64,000 bases of DNA from Carnegiea gigantea (taxonomy: Eukaryota > Streptophyta > Magnoliopsida > Caryophyllales > Cactaceae): positions 12,501 to 76,500 of the forward strand of contig JAKOGI010001984.1 in the NCBI GenBank assembly GCA_029747015.1, read 5' to 3'. Positions 10,548 through 21,939 of this stretch are shown here, one piece after another; the stretch's first letter is position 1, and every line of letters starts with the position of its first letter. Position numbers and translations under genes: made by a program. The notes beneath the pieces were generated by a model. It was not told where the DNA came from. It saw nothing but the letters and a program-made list of their open reading frames with translations, and ran no database searches.

Positions 10548-10763
10548 GATCCCTCTCATATAATTGAGGACGAGCCCATACAGCTTCAAGAAGACTTATT
10601 ATATGAGGAACAACTAGTGTAAATCCTGGACCGGAGGGAGAAACAACTTTGTAGGAAAACGATGCCTTTAGTGAAGGTCCTTTGGGCCTACTATGAGATG
10701 TCAAAAGCAACCTAGGAACCAGAGCAGGAGATACGAGACACGTACCCTCACTTGTTTTCATCA
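10548..10763 (+). pseudogene. CHD: Tekay integrase C-terminal chromodomain
   Basis: After VFHVPQL and a stop the frame continues through HIIEDEPIQLQEDL to ILDRREKQLCRKTMPLVKV, LWAYYEMSKAT, a TAG where Trp is usual, and EPEQEIRDTYPHLF. This is the fold-defining series of a chromovirus chromodomain, which targets integration to chromatin carrying particular histone marks. Two stops inactivate it. Confidence 0.9.
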
Positions 10764-10775
10764 GGTGCGTATAAG

Positions 10776-10900
10776 TTTCGGGGTTGAAACTTTCTTAATT
10801 GGGGTAGTATGTAAAATTCTAAAAACTCATTTTCATGATGATAGAATATGTCACAATTCATTTAAGTTTTGGGGATGAAACTTTCTTAGGTGGGGTAGTA
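10776..10900 (+). promoter_or_regulatory. Duplicated polypurine tract / U3 start
   Basis: The segment ggggttgaaactttcttaat followed by tggggtagta TGTAAAATTC (LTR-like start at 10810) is repeated 91 bp downstream as ggggatgaaactttcttagg, tggggtagta TATAAAATCC (start 10901). Only the second copy adjoins the LTR found at the other end. The purine run is the primer for plus-strand DNA synthesis. Confidence 0.8.
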
Positions 10901-13426
10901 TATAAAATCCCGAAAATTCAATTGCGGGCCGAATTACTATTATATGGACCGACCTAAGACTTATGGTCTAAGTCAAGCCAAGTTCTTAAAAAAAAAAAAA
11001 AAGAGAGATTTTCTTTACTTTCATTTTATTTAAAATTATTTCCCGTTTCCTCCAACTTTTATTTTTGAAATTAATTGCTTTTCCCTCCCAAATTACCCTA
11101 ACCCTAGTCTCCCTCTCCTACTCAAACTCCCCTCTTTCTTCCCCTAGCCCACACGGCCATGCCCTCCCTGAAACCCTAGCCCACATTGCCACCTTTCTCC
11201 CCCCACCATGGCAACCGACCCCCCCTACTTTCTCCTCTTTGTGCTCTATCTCTCTCTCTTTCCCCCCTCTCCCCTTCACCGTCTCTCTCTTTCTCTTGCT
11301 CACAACCTCTCTTTCTTCGTGCTCTCTCTCACCCCTCTCTCTCTCTCTCTTCTCGCTTGCTCTCTCCCATTTTTCCCCTCTCCTCTAGCACCACCCAGCA
11401 TCGCCTTGCGCTGCTGAGCACCACCACCATCTCCCCCTAGTGGTTTGGTGAGCGATGATGCATGGGTTTCAAACCCTACAGCCATGCACCCTTTGCATTG
11501 AAGATTAGAGTTTCATCTTGTTTTCTTTATGATCTTTGCAACCCCATGAACAAATTATGATTTTTCTAACATGAAGTTTAAATTTTCAGTCTCGAATTTT
11601 TGAGTAGAAAGGGACTCCATCACCTCTTTTCAAAAACTGACACAAGGCAAGGGTTTGGTGATGCTTTTGTTTTCATTTGAATAGAGTTTTGATCTTTGGC
11701 TTGATTTGGGGTAGTTAGGGGCTTAGAAATCGTTAGTGTCGATGTGGATAGTCAGGGGGCCCAATGTGGTGGAAATTCAAACCAAAAGAACTCTGTTTGA
11801 AAGAAGATCAAGTGGGTAGAATGCCACTGACTAGAGACCGAATGTACCTATTTTTTTACAATTCGAGCCACGATGGTATCTTAATCCAAAAATCATGAAA
11901 TTTTTATGAAACATAGATCAGAATGTGCAAAGTATTCTGGATTTTGAATCAAGGAAATCGAAGTTGTATTGTGTGAGTTATGGGTGATTTACCAAGGGCT
12001 ACCCAGATCTAGGCAGCCAGTGATAGCGTGGAATGCTTGAGAAAATTGACCTAGTGCTGGACTGATTTTGGGAAAACACTAAACATGGGAATTATGGGGG
12101 ATGGATTGACCTTTCCATATTAGGTCAGAACTTTGAGTTTTAACGTCGGGAACTCGAGATATGGACTCTAGAACTTGAGTCTAAATTCTAACCAAAACTG
12201 GAATCGGGATTGGCAACGATCCATAAATCATAGAAAAATTATTCTAGGTTAACGATAGGGCAGGGATGTGTTTCATACAAATTGGGGCTAAAATATAGGT
12301 GTTGTTCGAATCCAGGTGCATATATCTAGGTTGAGATAAGGGAAACCGAGCTCGTAAGTTATGGAATAACAAATAACAAGCATTCCTTAACCCTTCCCCA
12401 AAGGTGCTTCAAAAATGTGAATTCTGTTTATGTTTGAAGAATTATTTGAATGTGCTGTGTGAAGGTTTGGGGTTTGTACTGGGTGGGTGTGCAATGCGAT
12501 TTTTCCTTATGATTTACAACTACATTGTTTTACTAAACCAATGAATGTGTGGGTTTGAGGTTGGTTAAGTTGCAAAATAAAATTACATATTTGACACTAG
12601 AATGGGTCAAGTTTGGACTGGGTATGTCGACTAACGGTCATTATTAATTTTGAAAATGTAATGACCAACTAAATGAGTGAGATTGAGGAATTTCGTTTCT
12701 TTTTGTGTTTCGAAGGCCTTTAACCTTCCCCGGCTATAGTGCATGCATGTGAGCAGCTACGTGCCTCCTTATGGGCGGGCATGAGCCAGGTTAGTGGTAA
12801 TCGTCCATTGAGAGGCGGTAAGCCAGGGTTAGTTAAGCCGTAATCATCTAAAAGACGATAGACTAGGTTATAGTTAAGCAGTTGCTATCAACCTAAGAGT
12901 AGGCCATGAGGCCCAGTAGGGTAACTCACCCTTGAAAACCTGAAACTGAATAAAAGGGAATGGGGAGTACTTATTGACTTTTATAAGAATGTGGATTACC
13001 TGAATCGCTTGTGTGTTTCCCACCCCTAAAATGTTTTAAAATGAATTTATGTGCGTACCTTTACTATTAGGGGTGATTGTTATTGAGTTTATCTCATTTT
13101 TATGAAATATTTTGTTTTCAGGTGAAATGCATGAGCATGGGGATGGGAACCCAAACTAGAGCGAGCTACTTTATGTTTAGTTGAATGGAATCAGTTTTCG
13201 ATTGGACTTGTAATAGATTATGTTCAACTTAGTCGTTGCTACACTAGTTGTTGAATTCTCTAAACTGATGTAATAATTGGTGAATCTTTTGCAGTAATAT
13301 TTTGATTGATACTCAGCCTGGTATTTCCATGAAGGGAATGCGGAAATAACACTCCATTTAGGTTTTCAACTGCCGTATAGGTTAATAATAGTAGTAAAGA
13401 ATAAATTAGAAATTCGGGGTGTTACA
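10901..13426 (+). repeat. Full 3' LTR of the Tekay element (2.53 kb)
   Basis: It begins TATAAAATCC directly after the polypurine tract (TG changed to TA) and ends gttaca. The first ~885 bp are unique to this LTR: a short A-run near 10989 and a strongly CT-rich leader at 11090-11440. From 11786 it is collinear with the 5' LTR remnant. Open frames at 11065-11485 come from the CT-rich stretch and are not genes. Immediately 3' lies pararetrovirus sequence. Confidence 0.85.
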
Positions 13427-13504
13427 AAAGAAGTTTTTCCTTTTTTCAGCTTGAATAGTTGCTTTAGGGGAGATGTTACTATTTTCAATAGGAAGGATGG
13501 CTTG

Positions 13505-14290
13505 CTAGATTGTGTCTTCATCCTTCTCACGAGAGATAGAGAAAAATCCCAAATAGATATAACCTCTGCTAAAGTTTTTGACTACTTTTTTGAAGGCTTC
13601 TGGGAAATTTTGTATCTTAATTATGCTTAAGCTCTGATAAAGAAAGTTAAGATACTCGTAGGTAAAGAGTTCATATATAAGTTTAGGGCTTGCCTTATGA
13701 AAGGCGATAATCATGGGGAATAATGAATCCCTATCATTACATTATAGTTCAGGAAATTCATAGATTTTCTGATAGACAGTGATAGTTACCTCATAATAGT
13801 TCTTATAGAACGTGTCTGAAGATATGTCGATAGTTCTGATGCTAGTATGTTGAATAACTGGTCTTTGCGCTAGTAACTTAGCTTTTAGTTCATGCTTCTC
13901 TTTCCCTTTGCAAAGAGAAGGGTTTTGAAGTGTTTCCGTGCTCGACTGAGAAAGAAAAATAGTTCAAACAGTTCAGTATAGACATTTTTAGGGTCCTTTT
14001 TAGAGAAATTCTCCTTGAGTTCTTTAATATTTCAATAGAAGTAAATAGTGATCTCCAAGATACGTTCTGAGATCAACAACAACTTCTTCATTGACTCCAA
14101 TTTTTTCATTAATAGCTTCGCAATATTCATTGACATTGATCATAATGTTTTTGAGTTCTATAATTGGCTGCTCTTCTTTTGTGAGTTCATAAGCACTTTT
14201 CCTTTTTCCTTTGTATTGATTTTCTTGAGCGAGATAGTCTACAATATTTTTTGCTGCAACATACTTATAAATAACATTAAATTGAGATAA
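13505..14290 (-). pseudogene. Pararetrovirus region downstream of RNase H
   Basis: Broken minus-strand frames include a 69-codon stretch at 13505-13714 with FPEAFKKVVKNF and a hydrophobic segment ending YLGFFS. This position, after RNase H, is where caulimovirids may encode an inclusion/transactivator-type protein or a second ORF. I cannot show which. It is too degenerate for a firm family call. Confidence 0.35.
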
Positions 14291-14560
14291 GAATTATTGC
14301 CATTTGTCTAATTTTCGCCTATGAGGTCTGTTATATAAAGCTTGCTTGATAAAAATAGTGGTTGCTTGGTTATCAGTTAGAACCATCAATGGTTTAGGTA
14401 ATAAAAAGAGTCTCCATTTAACAATTCCTCTGATGATCCCTTAAAGCTCTTTTTCCATAGTGATATAGTTTTCTTCTCTTTCTGAAAATGTTCTGCTGTG
14501 ATAGTCACAAATTTTGTTTAGCTAAGTTTTTAAGACTGCGGTGCAGATTGTGTCAAATGC
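14290..14560 (-). pseudogene. RH: Pararetrovirus RNase H
   Basis: The conserved Glu block appears as ENYITMEKELKGII (~14440-14490) and the following Asp block as VLTDNQATTIFIK (~14340-14385), then basic RPHRRKLDKWQ. Both match the caulimovirid RNase H layout. The frame runs on from RT with stops between. Confidence 0.65.
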
Positions 14561-14579
14561 ATCTGTTTGAAGGATTAGG

Positions 14580-15400
14580 TTATCTTCTGGTTGTAGGAGC
14601 CTTAATCTTAGTAGTTGTGATTTCTTCCAGTTGTTTGACAATTTCTGTATGTTCATTTGTCCATCCAAGGGCAAGCTTTGCAGATTCTCCTTCTTTATTT
14701 TCTAAGTCTTGAATGTAAGAGTTGGAATAGTTTGGTAGTCCTAAAAATCCTTGAATTTCTCTTTTAGTTCTAAGCTCATCAGGATACTCATCGATTTTTC
14801 TTGAGATATGAGGTTCTAAACTTATTCCATTCATTCCTAGTGCAAAACCTAAAAGTTCAATTTTCTCTTTTTCAACAACAACTTTCTTTTTACTAAGGTA
14901 TATGCCTTCTTTGATAGCCGTTTTATAAAGAATTTAAGATGTTTTCTATGCTCTTCAAGCGTGTTTGAGCTTAGCATGACACCATCTACACAAACAACAA
15001 GAAAATAGTTCAAATGTTTAAAACTAGTGTCCATTCGTTTTTAGAATATTCTCGGGGCATTTTTTAGTCTAAATAGCATGATGATGCATCTACAGAATCC
15101 TTACGGTGTGCTAAAATCTACTTGATGCTACTTTCTTCCATTGGATATGCCAAAATCCTGATTTATAGTTGAAGTTTAAGAAACACTTTTTTCTTTAACT
15201 AAATTGATTAAAACTTCTCTATTGGGTAGGAAATAGTTATCTATTTTGGCAAACTAATTTAGCTTCTTGTAATTCATTACCATTCTAGCTTTTCCTCTTC
15301 TTTGCTATGCTTCATTCATTACCATAATGGTTAGCAAAGAATAAGCTTCTTTAAAACATCTAGTTAATGCTTTTTCTAATAGTTCTTTGAGATATACTAA
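14580..15400 (-). pseudogene. RT: Pararetrovirus reverse transcriptase, catalytic Asp altered
   Basis: In virus order: MVMNYKKLN (~15270), a palm segment with NREVLINLVKEKKCF (~15200), then the catalytic turn, which reads VCVDGVML (14965-14990), so the second Asp of the usual x-D-D is Gly. NTLEEHRKHLKFF follows and then the thumb/linker IQGFLGLPNYSNSYIQDLENK (14690-14750). Frameshifts lie between the palm blocks. The enzyme of the free virus makes DNA from its pregenomic RNA; this copy cannot. Confidence 0.75.
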
Positions 15401-15563
15401 GAATTCTCTAATGCCCTCTTTGCTATATTCTTGAGCTAGGATGACCAAAGTTGACAAAATTATACAACAACATTGCGACGCTCTTATGTCTATGACATAT
15501 TTGTCTTTTATCTAGTTCAGACCATGAAAATGTACTAATTTAACTTTATATGTTCTATTGCTA

Positions 15564-16560
15564 CTACTTGCTCACATTAAAGTTCTTAGTGTTAACTCTA
15601 GATAAATTTAAACTTTTGGAAAGAGTTTGTTGGTTAACTATTCTCATTCCTGTACCTGTACATGGTAGTTTAGGTGCTATACTAGTGGATGCTTCTTCAT
15701 CTACTACATAGAAGTCTATTAGAGAAGGTAATATGGCATCTTGCGTTTGTAGCGATATAACTGAGCTTAGAGTTGAAAACATTGGGTTGATAGTAATTTC
15801 TTCTCTCTAACTTATTTCCTTTATAGAAAAATTAGTTCTTTAGTAGAATGACATTGCGCCATTATCTGGTTTGAGTCTTATATCAGTTAAAAGTTTAAAA
15901 TGTTAGTTAAGAGTATCTTCAATATTTTTACATCTTCATGTAACTAAATAATTAGGGAACATTCAAAGAAGAGTTTAATAAATTAAGTTACCTATGCTCT
16001 AGATGGCTATTTTGAACACTTTTAAATTGTTAGTCATGAATTGATAAAATAATTGGCGAGTTGATTCCTTGTTTAAAGCACATTTTTATAGCTATTTTAA
16101 TTCCTTATAAGTGAACATATTTAATTAAGTTTTGATATTTGGAGCGGATTTCTTCCAAAGATTTTCCAATTGTGTTTTGAGTTATGGCTATTTTGAACGT
16201 TTTTAAATCGTTGGTCATCAACTGATAAAATAATTGGCGAGTTGATTCCTTCTCTAAAGCACGTTTTTACAGCTATTTGAATTCCTTATAAGTGAATATA
16301 TTTAATTAAGTTTTGATCTTCGGAGCGGATTTCTTCCAAAGATTTTCCAATTATGTTTTGAGTTATTAGTCTCAACCTAGTATTTCCTTGTAAGTTTTGA
16401 ACTAAAACTGGTTGTTCTATAGCATAGAGTTTAAAGTATCTTACACCTTTTCTTTTAAAGAAATCACCCGTTTTTTTTCATAAAAGCTCTTGGATCTTTA
16501 AGTGATAATCCTTTGTTATAATTTTTTCATAAGGGTGTTGATTAAAAGTTATTATATCTG
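15564..16560 (-). pseudogene. MP: Pararetrovirus movement-protein-like region
   Basis: Minus-strand fragments include VRYFKLYAIEQPVLVQN, TRLRLITQNIIGKSLEEIRS and an FREGIxxPI-type motif, consistent with the 30K-superfamily movement protein of caulimovirids, followed toward 15564 by a basic VNQQTLSKSLNLSRV end. The region contains a 181 bp tandem duplication. RT begins within about 300 bp of its end, so a large intervening part is absent. Confidence 0.5.
16005..16366. repeat. 181 bp tandem duplication in the pararetrovirus fragment
   Basis: Copies 16005-16185 and 16186-16366 both start ggctattttgaac and end ttgagttat. They differ at a modest number of sites, so the duplication is not recent. 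181 is not a multiple of three, so it shifts the frame. Confidence 0.9.
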
Positions 16561-16799
16561 TATAGCTTTCTCTATGCTCTTGTTCTTACTGTTGTACTAT
16601 TTCAGTTCCTTTAGTATTCATAGTCTGATTTCGATAAACCCTCTTCTTGGTCTTTATTCTTCTTCTATTTATTGATAATATCTTGAAATTTCATTGACAT
16701 ATTCAATTTCAATTAAGTAAAGTCCGTCTTTGATTTCCTCAAATTCTTCCACACCGAGTTTTACAAGATTTGCTTTTCTTTTTGTGTAATTAATAGATT

Positions 16800-18240
16800 T
16801 ATATCCTATTTGTCCAAATTCCAACATTTGCAAGTAGTTGGTTCTTTCTTTCTTTTATAGTATTGGTTTTTTGGTTTTATTATGTCTTCTTTTAGGTTTC
16901 GTGTACAAAATGTTGACTTTTCTTGCTAGGTTTGTTTATAGAAGATTGATGTTTTGGAGCTTTAGAGCAATTGTGGAAATCTATTATTTTTTTATATTGG
17001 GCGATATGTTCTAGTACCAATTACAGACTATACCTTAAAAAGAGTTAATTACCATTTTTAATATAGCATTTACATCCCTATCTTCTTCTGCAAACTCTGG
17101 GGTTGTTAATAAGGTTGATAGCAGTGCTATTCTCTATATATCTAGTGTATTTTTCTTATCTGTTACACGATCTATATTTAGCATATATCCCCGAGGAGGA
17201 ATGGGGTCTTAAATTGTGGGATCTTTTCCTATAAGTTCTTTATTAGTAGGTCTAGGTCTTATCTTCACTTAGATCTGAGGGTATAAGTTTTTCTTAATTT
17301 TTGTTTAAGTTTATCCATAGGGATTGATGTTTGCCCTTGTTCAAAAGTAACTGACCCTAGTTTATTAGTACAAGAACTTTTGTTGGTCCTCCAATGTTCA
17401 TATTTACTTGTTTAACTATTCCTGAAATTTGTAAGTCTTCAAATTCTTGTCATAGTTTTTCAAAAGTTTTATCATACTCTCTTATTAGTTGTCTTCTTCA
17501 CTTTGTTAGTCTTTATCTTTTGTTTTAAGTGTTCTTTGTTCTTCTATCTTTTCTAATGGTAATGTTCTGCCTTTTTAAGAATTTATCTTGGTATCTTTTT
17601 AAATATTTCTCATCATCACTTCCTGGAGTTACTCTTGTTAGGAGTTTTATTTCTAAGAGAATATATTCATTCTTTTATCTATGTTTTAGAATTCCTTCAA
17701 AAGTACTAATTATAAATAGCATCTATATTACTAGACCTTGAATTGATTGATTTATTTCTTGGATTTCTTGTTTCATACTTTTTAATTGATTTCCAATTTT
17801 TGGAAAGCTCATATTAGCTTTCAATCCTTGTTACTGGCTAGTGTTCAGTATCACTTATGCAGTCGTCGCTATTATTTATTTTGATATTTTTTGCTTGTGT
17901 TTTTTCTATTTTCTATGTTATTAGATCAATTTTATCTAATAGTCTCATTCTTGCTTCAATTACCTGGATGAATCCTTAGTTGGTGTTCTCTTTGTTGAAG
18001 CAAAAATAACAAAATAATAAATTATCTACCTTTTCATTGTCATTTCTTTGTATCGTTCTGTTACGTTCTTCCAAATCCATTTGATTGGTCTTCTTAAGAA
18101 TAGATTTAGACCACTCTTTCTATTAAAGAAATTATTTTTGATTCAAAAAAGTACACATTTGTACCTGTTCTGGCATAAATATTTTCTCGGTTGTAACAAA
18201 TCGGTATTCTCCACACATTCCAGATTCTATTCCTCTTTTA
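16800..18240 (-). pseudogene. Pararetrovirus N-terminal/capsid-proximal region
   Basis: Minus-strand reading from 18240 gives a CYFCFNKEN segment near 18000-18030, a coiled-coil-like stretch (SFPKIGNQLKSMKQEIQEI at ~17770-17825), then a region shared with fragment A (17020-17565). No domain can be named firmly. Short plus-strand frames here (17529-17741, 18048-18251) are shadows. Confidence 0.4.
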
Positions 18241-18250
18241 AATTGTTCTA

Positions 18251-20530
18251 AATTTATTTCTAGTGCTTTTTAAATTTATTCATTATTTTAAATTTTTTTT
18301 AATTAACGCTAACGAATACTAGTGCCATATAAGTGACTTGTCTATAAATCTAAGCTATTGGTGAAATGAAGGGCTTGGATTTTCTTTTCGTTTCGTCTTA
18401 TCTTCTCATGTGATTCATGCCCTATATATGCAAAATATAGTGTAGTAATAATCGAGGAATTTCAATTAGCATTAATTATAAAGGTTGTAATTTCATTAGC
18501 TATGCTTTATTATATTAGCCATATTAGATCAAGTTTTGCGTGTTAATTAAGTGCATAAATTTTTGGAATTTTCTTGATTAATTTTAGGATTTCATCAAAT
18601 TAGTAAGCTTAGTTATATAAGATTTAGCAGGTGGTTGTGCGAAATTAGTGAAGTGGTTTGGGCCATAAATTGTTGGGGTTAAGTGGGCTTGATGTATTTA
18701 GGTCCAAACTCATTATTGGGTTTAGTAATTCCCCCCCCCTAAAAAAAGGGAAATTGAGCAAAGTGAATAAGCCAGGCGCCTCTTCTTGCAAACCCACGGT
18801 ATGTTACCAGCTTAAAACACTTAGACCATCTCCCTCAAAAACCCAACCTCCCACTTGTCAAACCCATTCAAATGCACCACCATTACCATTGTTTGGAGAG
18901 AGAGAAGAGAGTACCGATAGAGAGAGAAGAGGGTGTGATCGAAAAGGAGAAGAGTAGCAATAGTGGAAATCGCAAGAGGAAGAAGAAGATGGGTCATACA
19001 GTAATAGAGGCAGATGCAAGAAGAGGACGAACAGGAAACACAATAGAGGAAGAAGAAGACGCCAACCCAACCTTAATTCACCCAATTAACCCATAAATGA
19101 GTCTCTAAGCTTGGATTAAGGTGGATAATTCTTAGTCCTTCAAATTAGTAATTAATTTCAAAGTTTTTCTAAGTTTTGGCCATGAAAAAGTCAAGCAATT
19201 GCTTAGTAATAACTATTGTGATTTATGGATATTTGAGAAGGAAGAAGATTTAGTGAGCTATTTCCGTTAATACTGATACAAATTTGAGGTGCAATTTAGG
19301 GTGGTGTTGTGATGAGCAAGACTAGGCTACGAGTGTTAAAATTGTTATAAAGAATTGTAGAGTGTTGCTTAAAAGTTATGTTTCTGCTTAAATTATCCAA
19401 CTAGAGCTACTAGACTAGATTATGTTTATGGCATCATCAATTTGCTAGTCAGCCTTTGGGATTTGTTTGGTGAGAGGCACCCTTTGTTATTACTTGGCAT
19501 TTGCATGCATGTGCTAGTTGAAAGTAGAACCAGTTGTGTGAACTAGGCAGTGGCTGCCTCAACTCAGCCGTACATTCCTTTTGTTGTCTTCTATCGACGG
19601 CGTATGCACTATGTCTATCAATTCGAGTTGCTGAGACACTCGTACGTCTTAGGCCCATCAAGTTGATTGACAAAACCTTAAATTATGACTTATGGTCTAT
19701 GAGCCTAAATCGAATAGAACTTGGACCAAATAGAACCCAAGCTAAACCTAAATCGTACTAAACTTGAACTAAACTTAGCCTAAATGGAACTGAACCATAC
19801 AAAAGTGGAATTGAGGGGAACCTAAAGCTAAAACTATATTGCTTAGGATTGAATAGGACCTGGACCTAAACTCAATGGTACCTTGAATTTGTTCCTTATA
19901 CTTAGGCATTCCCTATGAGTTGCTAAAAATTGAAAGAAATTGAGGGAATTTGATACGTTATTGAACTAGCTATTAATTTTAAACTTTACCTGAATTGCAA
20001 TATCTCCCAGATTGCATAACTTGTGACTTAATATGTTTAATATAATGAGCTATATTTCTAACTAATGTAAGAAGTGTTTGTGTTCTTGAATTCACACTTG
20101 GTACTGGGACTATGAAATATACTCCATTTTCTTTAAATGTAATCAGAGAATCAAAACCTTGTGTCTAGATAAGTGAGAAAATATATTTGGGTGGCTAAAA
20201 GTCTTGTTTCCAAACAACTATGCATCATCATGACCCAGAGTATCGTTTCGATCTCTGCTCGGAACTTAAATTGTGAAAAGTGATTGATTTATAATATTCT
20301 GGTCTGATGAAAGCATATTTTAATGAAGTAGGCCTTGCTTGGCCTTGACTTTGAATTTGAATTTATGCTAAGCATGTCGATTGCTAGTGTTTTGGTTCAT
20401 GAAGGAATTAAGTGGAACTTCTAATTTGGTCAATACTGTAATTAGAAGAGCTAGTATTAAAAGATATCCTATGCCTTTGTATGGAAGGGTCACTATTTTA
20501 GAACCAAGGCTCTTGTATGGCAGAGTCATT
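18251..20530 (+). mobile_element. LTR-like sequence of unknown gypsy family
   Basis: A T-rich first third, a C-run (18731-18739), a purine-rich GAGA/GAAGAAGA leader at 18890-19070 and then non-coding AT-rich sequence give the layout of a long plant gypsy LTR on the plus strand. No partner, primer site or coding domain is visible, and ends are not resolved. A degenerate short-phrase repeat (cctaaat, gaact) runs at 19690-19870. The 99-codon frame at 18658-18957 has no recognisable domain. Confidence 0.3.
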
Positions 20531-20759
20531 CAACTCACGCGAATGTAGTTGCTTTCAGGACCCTGAAAATGTGCTACAGCTCTTCCACCCATTAGTTTCT
20601 CAGGATTTAAGGGCGCTAGGTTTGTGAGGCACGTAGAGGTTGTTCGTTTAGAAATAAGCTTTAAATTTATGCCACAAGTGAATGGTTTATCGCTGTGTAC
20701 CTCAAGTGTCATCCACTGAGAACAAGACTTAGAGTACCTAATTTAGTGATCATATTGAA

Positions 20760-21939
20760 TCTAGATGGGGTGAAGGGTGAGTTTGAGAGAGAAGGAAATG
20801 ATAACTAGGCAAAATAAAGATCTAACATTCAATAGGAAAAGGACTTGGGTCGAGGAATTATTGTTAGCGGCTACTTATTTATGCTAGGCATAGATTCCTG
20901 AACTTGGCATAATTCATAAGTGATCGTGAGGGGATTATTGGCTCGTTTAGGGATGCCCAAGCCTTCTTTCCGATAGTAAAGGCAACCTTAATCCATAAGT
21001 CCACTTATTTTTATACGGGGTCGAAGGTTAAGGTTGAAGAAGAACAACTTGCACCTAACAAGATTTTGGGTTATTTTCATACCCAATGCTTGTTCTCTCT
21101 TCTTATCTCCACATAGGATGAGTACCCACTTCTTGGTGTGGTAATTCGCCCCAAGTATTGGATGGAATGTGCTTTCGGATTCAAACACTTAGCGGGTAGA
21201 GAATAAGACCCCTAAATAACTTGAAAATTAAAGCAAAACAAGATCATACCAAGCTTATTATACCATCCTAGCGCCCATTCCCCAACCTATGTTGAGGAAA
21301 ACTACTCACTAATGATCATTGTAACAATCTAACAATCACAACCAGGCATGATTAAACAAACTAAGCAAGACCAAGTAAAGAGGAAAAGAGAGAGGAAGAA
21401 GAACAAACTTAGATTAATGCAATTAAGAATGAAAGTCTTTAAAATCTTCAATCAACAATAATCCAAGAGCACTAATCTTACCTTAACCCTAAATCAAACC
21501 TAGAAAGTGTTTAAAGTGCTTTTTATGAGAGAAGTTAAGCATAAACCTGAAATTAGGAAAAATGGGATATTTATAGGTTAAAAAAGCTGGAAAAGGGCGA
21601 TGGCCAACCATTGCCACCTCTTGGAACTGGAGGCTTCTCCTGCACATAGGCGATAACTGTCGCCTGTCCTGTGCCCTTGAATCCTCATTTTTTCATGCTC
21701 TCTTACTTCCCTCGGGCCATTGCATGATTGTCTTTACTCTTGCATTGCCTTTTTCCATATGCTAGCTACTTCTCTTGCTTGAATAACTTGAAAAACACCT
21801 GCAAAAAAGGCCAAAGGGGATTAAACAAGGCAATGACCTTAGGGGAGGCAAAACTCATTCATATCCCTCAAAATCGAAGGAGAATTAGGAAAGATGAACC
21901 AAAAAGGGGATAAGGGTTAATCAACATGGAGGTCTATCA
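20760..21939 (-). repeat. 3' LTR of the outer Athila element (left edge unresolved)
   Basis: On the minus strand it begins TGATAGACC at 21939, directly preceded by a gcataggggagt purine tract. A TATA-like cctataaata lies at ~21570-21580 (minus), as expected of an LTR promoter. The left edge could be anywhere from ~20530 to ~20900, as the 5' LTR lies beyond the window. The purine-rich and poly-A-like stretch at 21375-21400 fits the leader. Confidence 0.55.

Larger units (their letters stand above)
3007..13426 (+). mobile_element. Ty3/gypsy chromovirus, Tekay/Del-type, 5'-truncated and degenerate
   Basis: Order on the plus strand: partial 5' LTR, initiator-Met primer site, extra acidic ORF, gag, protease, RT, RNase H, integrase, chromodomain, duplicated polypurine tract, full 3' LTR. 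The C-terminal chromodomain and the pol order identify a chromovirus; the sequence style and 2.5 kb LTR fit the Tekay/Del clade. The 5' LTR lacks its first ~885 bp relative to the 3' LTR. LTR divergence by eye is large (roughly one base in six), and pol has many in-frame stops, so this is an old, dead copy. It interrupts pararetrovirus sequence of one orientation on both sides. Confidence 0.9.
13427..18250 (-). mobile_element. Endogenous pararetrovirus fragment B (Caulimoviridae-like), degenerate
   Basis: Read on the minus strand, from high to low coordinate, the fragment shows a capsid-proximal or N-terminal polyprotein region, a movement-protein-like region, RT, RNase H and a further ORF-like region. 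The short spacing between movement-protein-like and RT parts indicates that the intervening region is mostly lost. Many stops and frame changes occur in every part. RT and RNase H wording is closest to florendovirus/petuvirus-type endogenous sequences, but the genus is my inference. Fragment A at 2441-3006 repeats part of it. No LTRs are expected or seen. Confidence 0.75.

Noticed and set aside
11065..11485. Several open frames in the Tekay 3' LTR
   Set aside because: CT-rich LTR leader sequence with no domain.
13427..18250. Replication-competent endogenous virus
   Set aside because: Missing middle region, altered RT catalytic residue, out-of-frame duplication and many stops.
18658..19096. 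Open frames of 75-99 codons near a purine-rich block
   Set aside because: Low complexity, overlapping on both strands, in LTR-like sequence; no recognisable domain.
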